DNA of 64,000 nucleotides from Acidobacteriota bacterium (GCA_016125275.1 WGMB01000003.1:682001-746000); one strand, 5' to 3'; counted from the first letter of the stretch, positions 41,438 through 51,301 are shown. Numbers and translations: made by a program. Notes: generated from the letters alone by a model not told the origin.

Positions 41438-43400
41438 AGCAACGCACCTCGAAGACTCGCGCCTGGGCGCCGCGGTTGGCGGCTTGCACGTGAATTCGGA
41501 TGGCCCGGGCTTGGACCGGTTCGAAGCGATGACGGCGCAGCCGTTGGTGGTTGCCCGTGACGCGTTCCAGCTCGATCAGCTCGGCGTCCGGCGCTGTCTT
41601 GTAGGAGACAGTATAGTCCTTCGCCGTCTCCGGCTGAGGACCGCGAATCATGTTGTCCTGCACCGAGTCGGCGGCCGAAAGGGTCAGCTCGCGCTGGAAG
41701 CCGGAGTCGAAGGTCAACTGCACCTCGCTGATCGCCTGGGGCTCGTCCCAGCTCAGCTCGATCCAGGCGCCCTGGTCGCCCTGCAACCGCTCGGTCCAGC
41801 GGTGGACCTCGACGTTTCCGCGGGAGATGATGTCGCGCGTGACGCCGTCGAGCACCAGCTCGGGCTTGGCGTCGCGCTCATAGCCGGAGGCGGAGACCTT
41901 CGCCCGCCGGGCGATGTCCTTAGGGTCGCGGTTAACGGTGTTCTTGATGGTGGCGTCGTCGCGCAGCAGGGTCTGCTGCAGCTCACTCAGCAACGCCTTG
42001 TTCTCGTAGACGGCGCGCGGCTCGACGCCCTCGCGGACGCAGATGGCCGCCGCCGCGCCCACCGCCTGCCCGATGACGGCGCAAGTCGCCATCACGCGGG
42101 TAGAGGTGAAGGCCACGTGCGAGGCCGAGATGTTGCGGCCCGCCATGAACAGGTTGGAGACGTTCTTCGAGTACATCGAGCGCAACGGCAGGTTGAAGAC
42201 CTCGTCGGTGCGGATGGCGGTGTTCGGCGGCAGGTCGGAACGATCGAAGCCGCCGGGCGGGTGGTCGTCCATCGGCCAGCCGCCGTAGGCCACCGCGTCT
42301 TCCCACTGGCCGTTCTCGAGGTCCTGCTGAGTGACGATGACGTCGCCGACCATGCGGCGGCTGCCGCGTTTTCCTGGCATCATGCCCACCCAGTCCAGGC
42401 CCCAGTTGGCCGAGGTCGGGTGGTCGCCGGAGTTCTTGATGTAGTCCCAGACGCCCATCGTGATCGACAGCAGCTCGAAGCGAATGAGCTCGTTGTCGCG
42501 GATGGTGTCCTTGTCGCCGCCCCACTCGATCCACCAGTAGCCGTACTCCCAGGAGCGGATCTTGCGCTTGGCCAAGTGCTCGGCGGTCACCTTGCGGGCC
42601 CACTTGGGCGGCGTGAAGGGGATCTCGCGGCCGTAGTCGCGGGCGGTGAACAGGACGCTCGAGCCCAGCGTCTCCTCGTCGGCCTTCACCGGGGCGAGAG
42701 TCTCGCCGAACTCGGCGCGCTCCTCTCGGCCGGTGCGGAACTCGGCGCCGGCTTCCAGCCCCAGGCGCGAGTCGCCGGTCGAGTCGACGAACAGCTTCGC
42801 CCGCACGCGGTAGACGTGCTCGCTCTTGTCACAGCGCGCCAGCACTTCGGTGATGCGGTCGCCATCCTTCTGCGCAGCGTAGAGCTGGGTTTCGAGCAGC
42901 AGCGTGATGTTGGGCTCGGAGATGACCTTGTCGTAGAGCAGCAGATCCCACAGCTCGAAGGTCCGCTGCGGGTTGTTGACCGCGTCGTCGAGCCGGATCT
43001 CCTCGAGCAGGCCGCTCTCGCGCCAGCCGGGCCGCCCTTTGTGGCAGTTGGCGCCGACGACGTGCATCTTCACTTCCGACGACGAGTTGCCGCCCAGCCG
43101 CGAACGATCCTGAACCAGCACGACCTTGGCGCCGTTGCGCGCCGCCTGCAGGGCGGCGCAGACTCCGGCCAGGCCGCCGCCGGCGATCAGGATGTCGGTG
43201 TCGAGATCCACCAGCGTCAGGTGCGGCTCGCCATCGAGCCGCTTGCTCAGCGGAACGTCCGGCACGATGCGGTCAAACGATTGCCGGATGCGGTCGGTTT
43301 GCGGGACCGCCGGCAGGAAAGCCGCGGCCGGAATTCGGTCGGCGAAGATCGTAAGGGAGTACCCTGCGAAGCCGGCTCCTAGAAAGTCGCGTCGTTTCAT
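41430..43400 (-). CDS. Tat-exported FAD-dependent oxidoreductase with C-terminal discoidin-like domain
   Basis: 656 residues from ATG 43400, which overlaps the stop of the NHL gene (ATGA). The Tat leader is MKRRDFLGAGFAGYSLTIFADRIPAAA. The dinucleotide-binding motif TDILIAGGGLAGVCAALQAARNGAKVVLVQDRSRLGGNSSSEVKMH starts near residue 68, and VDSTGDSRLGLEAGAEF and NLFMAGRNISASHVAFTSTRVMATCAVIGQAVGAAAA complete the FAD_oxidored family. The last 150 residues (IELSWDEPQAISEVQLTFDSGFQREL.., ..QARAIRIHVQAANRGAQARVFEVRCY) look like an F5/8-type carbohydrate-binding domain. It probably oxidises a sugar-like substrate in the periplasm. Confidence 0.88.
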   Translation of the reverse strand: MKRRDFLGAGFAGYSLTIFADRIPAAAFLPAVPQTDRIRQSFDRIVPDVPLSKRLDGEPHLTLVDLDTDILIAGGGLAGVCAALQAARNGAKVVLVQDRSRLGGNSSSEVKMHVVGANCHKGRPGWRESGLLEEIRLDDAVNNPQRTFELWDLLLYDKVISEPNITLLLETQLYAAQKDGDRITEVLARCDKSEHVYRVRAKLFVDSTGDSRLGLEAGAEFRTGREERAEFGETLAPVKADEETLGSSVLFTARDYGREIPFTPPKWARKVTAEHLAKRKIRSWEYGYWWIEWGGDKDTIRDNELIRFELLSITMGVWDYIKNSGDHPTSANWGLDWVGMMPGKRGSRRMVGDVIVTQQDLENGQWEDAVAYGGWPMDDHPPGGFDRSDLPPNTAIRTDEVFNLPLRSMYSKNVSNLFMAGRNISASHVAFTSTRVMATCAVIGQAVGAAAAICVREGVEPRAVYENKALLSELQQTLLRDDATIKNTVNRDPKDIARRAKVSASGYERDAKPELVLDGVTRDIISRGNVEVHRWTERLQGDQGAWIELSWDEPQAISEVQLTFDSGFQRELTLSAADSVQDNMIRGPQPETAKDYTVSYKTAPDAELIELERVTGNHQRLRRHRFEPVQARAIRIHVQAANRGAQARVFEVRCYA

Positions 43401-44296
43401 GGTTTTGAGCCTCCTGCGGGTCGAAAGATCTGGACACGGGCTCCGTTCACCTCGGCAACGTAGAGCCGGCCGTCGGGGCCGGTCGCCATCAGGTGCGGCA
43501 GCTTCAGCATGTCCGCATTGCCCCACTGCTTGACGAGCTTGCCGTCGGTGAGGCGTAAGTGAGAGATCGTGTTGGCGTCGCCGTCGGAGACGAGCAGCTC
43601 GTCGCCCACGACGAGCACGCCGAAGGGGTTGCCGAAGCCTCCCCAGGCCGCGATGAACTGGCCATCGGGCGAAAAAACTTGAATGCGGTTGTTGCCGCGG
43701 TCGGCGACGTAGATGCGGTCGCGCGAATCGATGGCAATGTCGTGCGCGGCGGCGAACTGCCCTTCGCCCTTGCCCTTCGAGCCCCATTGCTGCTTGAAGG
43801 TTCCGTCAGCGGCGCGGCGCACGATACGGCCGTTGCCGGCGTCGGCGATATAAACGTCGCCGTTGGTGGCGAACACGAGGTCGTCGGGCGAGCGAAACAC
43901 ATCCGGGCCGTCGCCCGGGGTCGCTACCAAGCCCCAGTAGCCGAGCAACTCGCCTTGCGGCGTGAAGCGGTAGACGCAGTGACCGGCGTTGTCGGTCGCC
44001 CAGACGTTGCCGTCGGGGCCCAGGCGCAGGCCGTGCGCGGTGCGGAACATCTCGTCGCCGAAGGCGTTCTCGAGGCGGCCATCCTTGCCGAAGACCAGCA
44101 AGGGCGGCTCTCCGCGGTGCAGGACGTAGACCCGGCCCTGGGCGTCCACTTGGACCGAGGACATCGCGCCGAGCCGGATGGAGGAGGGAATTTCGACGAA
44201 GCCCTCCGAAATGTAGGGATCCGCCGCCTGGAGGCTGACGGCGACAAGCGCCGCCAGCCCCCAGAAGCGAAGTTGGGTTGGAACTATGCGATCCAC
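43397..44296 (-). CDS. Secreted NHL-repeat beta-propeller protein
   Basis: 299 residues with a signal peptide (FWGLAALVAVSLQA). Six NHL-type blades can be read, such as VQVDAQGRVYVLHRGEPPLLVFGKDG, LRLGPDGNVWATDNAGHCVYRFTPQGE, FATNGDVYIADAGNGRIVRRAADG, IAIDSRDRIYVADRGNNRIQVFSPDG and MATGPDGRLYVAEVNGARVQIFRP. It could be a sugar lactonase-like enzyme or a binding protein; no catalytic residues are certain. The gene starts 1 nt after the TonB receptor stop and shares ATGA with the FAD oxidoreductase gene. Confidence 0.88.
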   Translation of the reverse strand: MDRIVPTQLRFWGLAALVAVSLQAADPYISEGFVEIPSSIRLGAMSSVQVDAQGRVYVLHRGEPPLLVFGKDGRLENAFGDEMFRTAHGLRLGPDGNVWATDNAGHCVYRFTPQGELLGYWGLVATPGDGPDVFRSPDDLVFATNGDVYIADAGNGRIVRRAADGTFKQQWGSKGKGEGQFAAAHDIAIDSRDRIYVADRGNNRIQVFSPDGQFIAAWGGFGNPFGVLVVGDELLVSDGDANTISHLRLTDGKLVKQWGNADMLKLPHLMATGPDGRLYVAEVNGARVQIFRPAGGSKP

Positions 44297-44297
44297 G

Positions 44298-47200
44298 TTA
44301 GAAGATCAACTTCAATCCGAACTGAATGACCCGAGCGTCCCGCGACGCCGTAATCGTGCCGAAGCTGCCGCTGGAGTTCTTGCCATCGGGGCCGGCCACG
44401 AAGCTGTCGTTCACCAAGTCGTAGTTGGTGTGATTGAGGAAGTTGAACGCCTCGGCGCGGAACTGCACCGTCAGGCGCTCGCTGACGCGAGTGTTCTTGA
44501 TCATCGACAGATCCCAGTTGATGACGCCGGGGTGGCGGACATCGGGCAGGGAGCGGCCGACATTGCCGAAGGTGAACGGCGCCGGGTTGACGAACTGCGA
44601 AGTGTCGAACCACTGGGCGGCCGTGCGTTGGCCGCTCGGCAGCGCCGCGCTGACGCCGGTCGAGTCGGGACGATCCGCGGCGAAGTTGCTGGCGCCCCGC
44701 ACCGTGATCGGCAAACCGGACTGCATGGTGCCGATGGTGTTGAGCTGCCAACCGCCGATGATCTTGTTCACAACGGCGTTGCCGCCGTCAAAGCGCTGCC
44801 CCTTGCCGAAAGGCAACTGGTAGACGCCGCTGATGACCAAGCGCCGCGACACGTCGGTCGGATCGATGCCGCGCTGCGACTGCCGATTGTAGAGGCCGTT
44901 CTGGAAGGAGTTCTCGTTGACCTGCTCGACGGGACCGAAATTGACCGGGTTGGCGAGCGAGTCGGAGATCTTCTTGCCGCCGGTGAAGGCGACGTTGAGC
45001 AGAAGCCCCTGAGTCAGGCGCTTCTTGACGTTGATCTGCACCTGGTGCGAGATGTAATTGCCCATCAGCGGGTTGCTGACATTCACGCTGTTGTAGCCGG
45101 GGAAGGCCTTCAGCGTCTGTTCGCGCTGGATGGTCGCCGCACCGAGACCGCCCGGCACTTGGCCGGCCAGCGGGTTGGGGACCAGATCGTTGAGAGACTG
45201 GCCCAGCTGCAGACGCAGCGCCGGGTCGAGCTGATTGAGGTTGTAACCGCCCGAGATGAAGTTGTTGCCCTTGTTGCCGGCGTAGGTGACGTCGAACATC
45301 CAGTCGCCGATCTGGTGCTGCACGCCCAAGCTCCACTGCTGGGTCATCGGCGTGGTGCCCTTGGACTCGGTCATGTTGACGCTCTGTCCGAGGCGGCCGT
45401 CAGGACCGGCGGTACGGCCCGGCGACTCCGACGGAGCGAACGGGAAGCCTTCCGCGAACTGGAACGCCTTCTGGTTCGTCGGCGCCGAGTAGGTCGTGCG
45501 GGTCGACGAGAACAGGTTCACGTCGCCCAGGAAGTTCCGCCAGAAGATTGACGGGTAGAAGATGCCGTAGCCGCCGCGAAGCACGGTCTTGCCCCGGCCG
45601 GTCAGGTCGTAGGCAAAGCCGAACCGCGGAGCGAAGTCGTTGTGATCCTCGTTGCGGAACGAGCGCGGCTGTCCTTCGTAGCCGGCGTACACCGTGCAGC
45701 CCTGAATCCCGCTGGGCAGCGTGCAGGTCGGGTCGAAGTTGATGTGGCCGTCGTAACGCTCCACGGGCTTGGACTGGAAATCGTAGCGCCAACCCAGGTT
45801 CAGGGTCAGGCGCTGGGAAACCTTCCAGTCGTCCTGCACGAAGAAGCTGATGGTGTGGCCTTGCCAGGAATTGCCCAGGATGCGGTCGATGTAGGCGCTG
45901 CTGACATCGCCCAGCAGGAACTGAGCCATCGTGGAGCCGGTCCCGCCGGGCGACTGCGGGTTGGTGGTCAGACCGCCGAAGCTGTAGTTGCCCGAGAGCG
46001 CCGCACCCTGGCGGTTGCCGCCATAGAGGTCGCGGTAGTTGGCCCCAATCTTGATCGTGTGATTGCCGGCGACTTTCGTCACCATGTCCTGAATGTCCCA
46101 GTTCAGCGAGCTGCGCGCGCCGGCCGCGCCGCCGCCGATGGCTCCGAAGCCGAAGTTGATGTTCGGCATCTGGTCTTGCGGAACGATCGAGGGCAGGCCC
46201 AGCTTGCTCGGCCAGTCCTGACCGTAATTGACGGCCGTGAAATTGAACAACTGACGGCTCACGCCGACGCGAAGGTTGTTGATCAACGTCGGAGAGAACG
46301 TGTGCGTATCCGATACCACCGCGTTGCGGTTCGTCTGATCGTCCGAACGGTTGCTGCCGACGGTCGGGTCGGTAAACAGGCTGTTCGAGCTCGGCGAGTG
46401 CTCGGCCTGGGTGTAGCGGAAGAAGATCGAGTTCTTCGAGCTGATCGTGTGATCGATCTTGCCGTTCCACTGCGTCCAGTTGGTCGAGGACAGCGACGAG
46501 TACTGATAGTTCTGCGTGTAGGTGTTCGGGTTGTTCGGCGCCCGGTTGGGAAGCGGCCAGAAGTCGACGATCTGCGGCGACACAGGGTCGAAACGGCTCT
46601 GCGGCACGATGTTGTTCGCGAACGGATCGCGAATCACACCGCCGCCATTGGGGTTGGGACGCGTGGTGGTCGGGTCGTAGACCGGCACGAAGGCGCCCGC
46701 CGAGGTCTTCAGCTCACCGAAGTCGCCGCTACGAAACGGGGCGATCGGCACCGAGTTGATGCTCGGCGTGCTCTTGCGCAGGCGATACTCCTCCCAGTTG
46801 AAGAAGGCGAACGTCCGGTTCTTGATGATCGGGCCGCCCAGGGAGACGCCGTACTGGTTGTAGCGCAGCGGCAGCTTCCGGGTGGCGAACGCGTTGCGCG
46901 CGTCGAAAGCATTGTTGCGCAGGAACTCGTAGGCGGTGCCGTGAATCTCGTTCGTTCCGGAGCGTGTGACGAGGTTGACGGTGCCGCCTGCGGTGAACCC
47001 AAACTCGGCCGACATGGGACCGGACTGCACCTTGAACTCCTCGACCGCGTCGACGGCCGGCGGGATGCCGACTTCGCCCACGTAGCTCAACGTGTTGTTG
47101 TTGCCGTCGAGCATCTGCTGGTTCATGGAGTTCGGGCTGCCGTTGATCGAAATCGACGAAAGCTGAATGCCGCGGTCGCCGAACCCGGAGTTCGTGGGAC

Positions 47201-47693
47201 CGGCGTTGGAGACGACGCCCGGGTTGAGCATCGTGAGAGCAAGGGCCGAACGGCCGTTGATCGGCAGATCCGAGACGCGCTTGCGCTCGATGACGGCGCC
47301 GAGAGACGCGCTGGATGTATCGACCAGCGCCGCGTCGGCGCGCACCTCGACGACTTCGGCGACTTGGCCGATCTCGAGGGTTAAGTTGACTTGTGCGTTC
47401 TGATTGACCAGAAGCGTCACGCCGCTGCGCAACGCCCGCTTGAAGCCCGAGCTCTGGGCGGAGATCTCATAGGATCCCACCGCCAGACCGGGCGCCGTAT
47501 AGAAGCCGGATTCGTTGGTTGAGGTCTTGAAGGTCGCGTTCGTGTCGACGTTCTTGACTTCGATCTCCGCTCCTGGGATGGAGGCCCCTTGCGGGTCCAA
47601 TACCGTCCCTGAGATTGTTCCTCCGCCTTGCTGTGCGAACGCACCGGCGGTTGCGAACAAAAGTAGCGCCACGTGGCGCACCCCACCATTCAT
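44298..47693 (-). CDS. TonB-dependent receptor, Oar-like (copy 1)
   Basis: 1131 residues from ATG 47693, after the RBS AGGAGG; a longer frame to 47852 is rejected. Signal peptide VALLLFATAGAFAQ; a carboxypeptidase-regulatory-like domain at about 24-110 (GTISGTVLDPQGASIPGAEIEVKNVDTN); a plug (VVEVRADAALVDT, IERKRVSDLPINGRSALALTMLNPGVV, VEEFKVQSGPMSAEFG); and a long barrel ending IQFGLKLIF. It should bind and import a large substrate across the outer membrane using TonB energy. It heads the sugar-acid operon, with 1 nt to the next gene. It is nearly identical along its whole length to the next upstream gene. Confidence 0.92.
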   Translation of the reverse strand: MNGGVRHVALLLFATAGAFAQQGGGTISGTVLDPQGASIPGAEIEVKNVDTNATFKTSTNESGFYTAPGLAVGSYEISAQSSGFKRALRSGVTLLVNQNAQVNLTLEIGQVAEVVEVRADAALVDTSSASLGAVIERKRVSDLPINGRSALALTMLNPGVVSNAGPTNSGFGDRGIQLSSISINGSPNSMNQQMLDGNNNTLSYVGEVGIPPAVDAVEEFKVQSGPMSAEFGFTAGGTVNLVTRSGTNEIHGTAYEFLRNNAFDARNAFATRKLPLRYNQYGVSLGGPIIKNRTFAFFNWEEYRLRKSTPSINSVPIAPFRSGDFGELKTSAGAFVPVYDPTTTRPNPNGGGVIRDPFANNIVPQSRFDPVSPQIVDFWPLPNRAPNNPNTYTQNYQYSSLSSTNWTQWNGKIDHTISSKNSIFFRYTQAEHSPSSNSLFTDPTVGSNRSDDQTNRNAVVSDTHTFSPTLINNLRVGVSRQLFNFTAVNYGQDWPSKLGLPSIVPQDQMPNINFGFGAIGGGAAGARSSLNWDIQDMVTKVAGNHTIKIGANYRDLYGGNRQGAALSGNYSFGGLTTNPQSPGGTGSTMAQFLLGDVSSAYIDRILGNSWQGHTISFFVQDDWKVSQRLTLNLGWRYDFQSKPVERYDGHINFDPTCTLPSGIQGCTVYAGYEGQPRSFRNEDHNDFAPRFGFAYDLTGRGKTVLRGGYGIFYPSIFWRNFLGDVNLFSSTRTTYSAPTNQKAFQFAEGFPFAPSESPGRTAGPDGRLGQSVNMTESKGTTPMTQQWSLGVQHQIGDWMFDVTYAGNKGNNFISGGYNLNQLDPALRLQLGQSLNDLVPNPLAGQVPGGLGAATIQREQTLKAFPGYNSVNVSNPLMGNYISHQVQINVKKRLTQGLLLNVAFTGGKKISDSLANPVNFGPVEQVNENSFQNGLYNRQSQRGIDPTDVSRRLVISGVYQLPFGKGQRFDGGNAVVNKIIGGWQLNTIGTMQSGLPITVRGASNFAADRPDSTGVSAALPSGQRTAAQWFDTSQFVNPAPFTFGNVGRSLPDVRHPGVINWDLSMIKNTRVSERLTVQFRAEAFNFLNHTNYDLVNDSFVAGPDGKNSSGSFGTITASRDARVIQFGLKLIF

Positions 47694-47726
47694 CTCGAAA
47701 TCCTCCTGTACTCCGGAAGCGCCGCT

Positions 47727-47737
47727 ATTATAACAGA
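47727..47737 (-). promoter_or_regulatory. -10-like TATAAT and operator half-site upstream of TonB receptor copy 1
   Basis: Minus-strand TATAAT (47732-47727) 33 nt before the ATG at 47693. The surrounding ATCTGTTATAA is identical to one half of the 24-bp palindrome upstream of copy 2, but the second half is lost here. No -35 was seen. Confidence 0.35.
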
Positions 47738-47764
47738 TGGATCGGAGGTCCACCTGCCGCTTCG

Positions 47765-47814
47765 GGGTGCAGGAGCACCCACCCGGTAGGCGGCGGGCTT
47801 TTGGGCCCGCCGCC
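47765..47814 (-). terminator. Two hairpins between TonB receptor copies 1 and 2
   Basis: A perfect 10-bp stem GGCGGCGGGC/GCCCGCCGCC with a 6-nt loop (47789-47814) and a second hairpin GGGTGC-AGGA-GCACCC (47765-47780) lie after the stop of copy 2. There is no long T-tract. They could terminate or attenuate transcription into copy 1. Confidence 0.5.
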
Positions 47815-47853
47815 CCCGAAGTGGGGAGCTTCGATGGGATCGGTTGATCCACG

Positions 47854-50800
47854 TTAGAAGATCAACTTCAAACCGAGCTGGATCACGCGGGCGTCCCGCG
47901 AGCTGGTAATCGTGCCGAAGCTGCCGCTGGAGTTCTTGCCATCGGGGCCCGCCACGAACGTGTCGTTCACCAAGCCGTAGTTGGTGTGGTTGAGGAAGTT
48001 GAACGCCTCGGCGCGGAACTGGATGTTGAGCCGTTCCGAGACCTGGGTGTTCTTGATCATCGACAGATCCCAGTTGATGACGCCGGGGTGGCGGACATCC
48101 GGGAGGGAGCGGCCGACATTGCCGAAGGTGAACGGCGCCGGGTTGACGAACTGCGTAGTGTCAAACCACCGGGCGGCCGTGCGTTGGTCGCCGGGCAGCG
48201 CCGCGCTGACGCCGGTGGAGTCCGGACGATCCGCGGCGAAGTTGTTGGCGCCGCGCACCGTGATCGGAATACCGGACTGCATGGTGCCGATGGTGTTGAG
48301 CTGCCAACCGCCGACGATCTTGTTCACGACGGCGTTGCCTGCGTCAAAGCGTTGGCCTTGGCCGAAGGGCAACTGGTAGACGCCGCTGACGACCAAGCGC
48401 CGCGACACGTCGGTCGGATCGACGCCGCGCTGCGCTTGGCGGTCGTAAAGGCCGTTCTGGAAGCCGTTCTCGTTGGTTTGCTCGACCGGGCCGAAGTCGA
48501 CCGGGTTCGCCAGCGAGTCCGAGATCTTCTTGCCGCCGGTGAAGGCGACGTTGAGCAGCAGCCCTTGGGTCAGGCGCTTCTTGACGTTGATCTGCACCTG
48601 GTGCGAGATGTAGTTGCCCATCAGCGGGTTGCTGACGTTGACGGCGTTGTAGCCAGGGAAGGCCTTCAGCGTCTGTTCGCGTTGGATCGTCGCCGCGCCG
48701 AGGCCGCCCGGCACTTGGCCGGCCAGCGGATTGGGGATCAGGTCATTCAAGGACTGGCCCAACTGCAGCCGCAGAGCGGGGTCGACCTGGTTGAGGTTGT
48801 AGCCGCCCGAGATGAAGTTGTTGCCCTTGTTGCCGGCGTAGGTGACATCGAACATCCAGTCGCCGATCTGGTGCTGGACGCCCAGGCTCCACTGCTGGGT
48901 CATCGGGGTCGTCCCCTTGGACTCGGTCATGTTGACGCTCTGTCCGAGACGGCCCTCCGGACCGGCGGTGCGGCCCGGCGACTCCGACGGAGCGAACGGG
49001 AAGCCCTGGGCGAACTGGAACGCCTTCTGGTTCGTCGGCGCCGAGTAGGTCGTGCGGGTGGACGAGAACAGGTTCACGTCGCCCAGGAAGTTCCGCCAGA
49101 AGATCGACGGATAGAAGATCCCGTAGCCGCCGCGCACGACCGTCTTACCCTTCCCGGTGACGTCGTAGGCGAAGCCGAACCGCGGGGCGAAGTCGTTGTG
49201 ATCCTCGTCGCGGAACGAGCGGGGTTGGCCATCGTAGTTGGCGAATACGGTGCAGCCCTGGATGCCGCTGGGCAGCTTGCAGGTCGGGTCGAAGTTGATC
49301 TGGCCGTCGTAGCGTTCGATAGGCTTGGACTGGAAGTCGTAACGCCAACCCAGGTTCAGGGTCAGGCGTTGGGAGACCTTCCAGTCGTCTTGCACGAAGA
49401 AGCTTACGGTGTGGCCCTGCCAGGAGTTGCCCAGAATGCGGTCAATGAAAGCGCTGCTGACATCGCCCAACAGGAACTGAGCCATGTTCGAGCCGGTGCC
49501 GCCCGGCGACTGCGGGTTGGTGGTCAGGCCGCCGAAGCTGAAGTTGCCCGACAGCGCCGAACCCTGGCGGTTACCGCCATAGAGATCGCGGTAGTTGGCG
49601 CCAACCTTGACGGTATGGTTGCCCGCCACCTTGGTCACCATCTCCTGGATGTCCCAGTTGAGCGAGCTGCGCGCGCCGGCTGCGCCGCCGCCGATGGCTC
49701 CGAAGCCGAAGTCGATGTTCGGCATCTGGTCCTGCGGAACGATCGAGGGCAGGCCCAACTTGCTCGGCCAGTCCTGACCGTAGTTGACCGCCGTGAAGAT
49801 GAACAACTGACGGCTCACGCCGACGCGCAGATTGTTGAGCAGCGTCGGAGAGAACGTGTGCGTGTCCGAGACCACCGCGTTGCGGTTGGTCTGATCGTCG
49901 GCGCGGTTGCCGCCCACGGTCGGGTCGGTGAACAGGCTGTTCGAGCTCGGCGAGTGCTCGGCCTGGGTATAGCGGAAGAAGATCGAGTTCTTCGAGCTGA
50001 TCGTGTGATCGATCTTTCCGTTCCACTGCGTCCAATCCGTCGCCGCCACCGACGAGTACTGATAGTTCTGCGTGTAGGTGTTCGGGTTGTTCGGCGTCTT
50101 GTTGGGAAGCGGCCAGAAGTTGACGATCTGCGGCGAGATCGGATCGAAGCGGCTCGACGGCACGATGTTGTTCGCGAACGCATCGCGAATCACGCCGCTG
50201 CCGTTGGGGTTGGCGCGCGTCGTTGTCGGGTCATAGACCGGCACGAAGGCGCCCGCCGAGGTCTTCAGCTCGCCGAAGTCGCCGGTGCGGAACGGGGCGA
50301 TCGGCACCGAGTTGATGCTCGGCGTGCTCTGCCGCAGACGATACTCCTCCCAGTTGAAGAAGGCGAACGTGCGGTTCTTGATGATCGGGCCGCCCAGGGA
50401 GACGCCGTATTGGTTGTAGCGCAGCGGCAGCTTCTTGGCCGCGAACGCGTTGCGAGCGTCAAAAGCGTTGTTGCGCAGGAACTCGTAGGCCGTACCGTGA
50501 ATGTCGTTGGTGCCCGAGCGCGTCACCAGGTTGACGGTGCCGCCCGCCGTGAAGCCGAACTCGGCCGACATGGGGCCGGACTGAACCTTGAACTCCTCGA
50601 CCGCGTCGACGGCCGGCGGGATGCCGACTTCGCCCACGTAGCTCAACGTATTGTTGTTGCCGTCGAGCATCTGCTGGTTCATGGAGTTCGGGCTGCCGTT
50701 GATCGAGATCGACGAAAGCTGAATGCCGCGGTCGCCGAACCCGGAGTTCGTGGGACCGGCGTTGGAGACGACGCCCGGATTGAGCATCGTGAGCGCGAGG

Positions 50801-51249
50801 GCCGAACGGCCGTTGATCGGCAAGTCCGAAACCCGCTTGCGCTCGATGACCGTACCGAGGGCGGCGCCGGAAGTGTCGACCATCGCCGCGTCCGCACGCA
50901 CCTCGACGACCTCGGCCACTTGGCCGATCTCGAGCGTCAAATCCACTTGTGCGTTTTGATTGACCAAGAGCGTCACGCCGCTGCGCAACGCCCGCTTGAA
51001 ACCGTCACTCTGCGCCGAGATCTCGTAGGCGCCTACCGGCAGACCCGGAGCCGTGTAGAAACCTGACTCGTTCGTGGAAGTCTCGAAGGTCGCGTTCGTG
51101 TCGACGTTCTTGACTTCGATCTCAGCCCCGGGGATGGCGGCCCCTTGCGGGTCCAACACTGTCCCTGAGATCGTTCCTCCGCCCTGCTGAGCGAACATGC
51201 CCGCAGTCGTGAGCAACAGTAGCGCCACGAGGCGCACCCCACCTTTCAT
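47854..51249 (-). CDS. TonB-dependent receptor, Oar-like (copy 2)
   Basis: 1131 residues, start MKGGVRLVALLLLTTAGMFAQ after AGGAGG. Domain order is the same as in copy 1, with the same total length and only scattered substitutions (for example RKLPLRYNQYG against KKLPLRYNQYG). DNA identity continues to the last codon and a few bases past it. It is the product of a recent tandem duplication or is kept alike by gene conversion. It has its own good promoter (TTGACA-N18-TAGGAT) with a palindrome at the predicted start of transcription, so it may be the regulated first gene, with copy 1 and the operon following. Confidence 0.92.
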   Translation of the reverse strand: MKGGVRLVALLLLTTAGMFAQQGGGTISGTVLDPQGAAIPGAEIEVKNVDTNATFETSTNESGFYTAPGLPVGAYEISAQSDGFKRALRSGVTLLVNQNAQVDLTLEIGQVAEVVEVRADAAMVDTSGAALGTVIERKRVSDLPINGRSALALTMLNPGVVSNAGPTNSGFGDRGIQLSSISINGSPNSMNQQMLDGNNNTLSYVGEVGIPPAVDAVEEFKVQSGPMSAEFGFTAGGTVNLVTRSGTNDIHGTAYEFLRNNAFDARNAFAAKKLPLRYNQYGVSLGGPIIKNRTFAFFNWEEYRLRQSTPSINSVPIAPFRTGDFGELKTSAGAFVPVYDPTTTRANPNGSGVIRDAFANNIVPSSRFDPISPQIVNFWPLPNKTPNNPNTYTQNYQYSSVAATDWTQWNGKIDHTISSKNSIFFRYTQAEHSPSSNSLFTDPTVGGNRADDQTNRNAVVSDTHTFSPTLLNNLRVGVSRQLFIFTAVNYGQDWPSKLGLPSIVPQDQMPNIDFGFGAIGGGAAGARSSLNWDIQEMVTKVAGNHTVKVGANYRDLYGGNRQGSALSGNFSFGGLTTNPQSPGGTGSNMAQFLLGDVSSAFIDRILGNSWQGHTVSFFVQDDWKVSQRLTLNLGWRYDFQSKPIERYDGQINFDPTCKLPSGIQGCTVFANYDGQPRSFRDEDHNDFAPRFGFAYDVTGKGKTVVRGGYGIFYPSIFWRNFLGDVNLFSSTRTTYSAPTNQKAFQFAQGFPFAPSESPGRTAGPEGRLGQSVNMTESKGTTPMTQQWSLGVQHQIGDWMFDVTYAGNKGNNFISGGYNLNQVDPALRLQLGQSLNDLIPNPLAGQVPGGLGAATIQREQTLKAFPGYNAVNVSNPLMGNYISHQVQINVKKRLTQGLLLNVAFTGGKKISDSLANPVDFGPVEQTNENGFQNGLYDRQAQRGVDPTDVSRRLVVSGVYQLPFGQGQRFDAGNAVVNKIVGGWQLNTIGTMQSGIPITVRGANNFAADRPDSTGVSAALPGDQRTAARWFDTTQFVNPAPFTFGNVGRSLPDVRHPGVINWDLSMIKNTQVSERLNIQFRAEAFNFLNHTNYGLVNDTFVAGPDGKNSSGSFGTITSSRDARVIQLGLKLIF

Positions 51250-51273
51250 ATACGTTCCTCCTGAACATGGGAA

Positions 51274-51297
51274 GACGATCTGTTATAACAGATCGTC
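51274..51297 (-). promoter_or_regulatory. Perfect 24-bp palindromic operator
   Basis: Half-site GACGATCTGTTA and its exact inverse meet without a gap. It spans the predicted transcription start of TonB receptor copy 2. The core TGTTATAACA resembles sites of FCD-type GntR regulators, and such a regulator is encoded in the operon downstream (34051-34749). Half of it survives upstream of copy 1. Confidence 0.6.
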
Positions 51298-51301
51298 GTG
51301 T

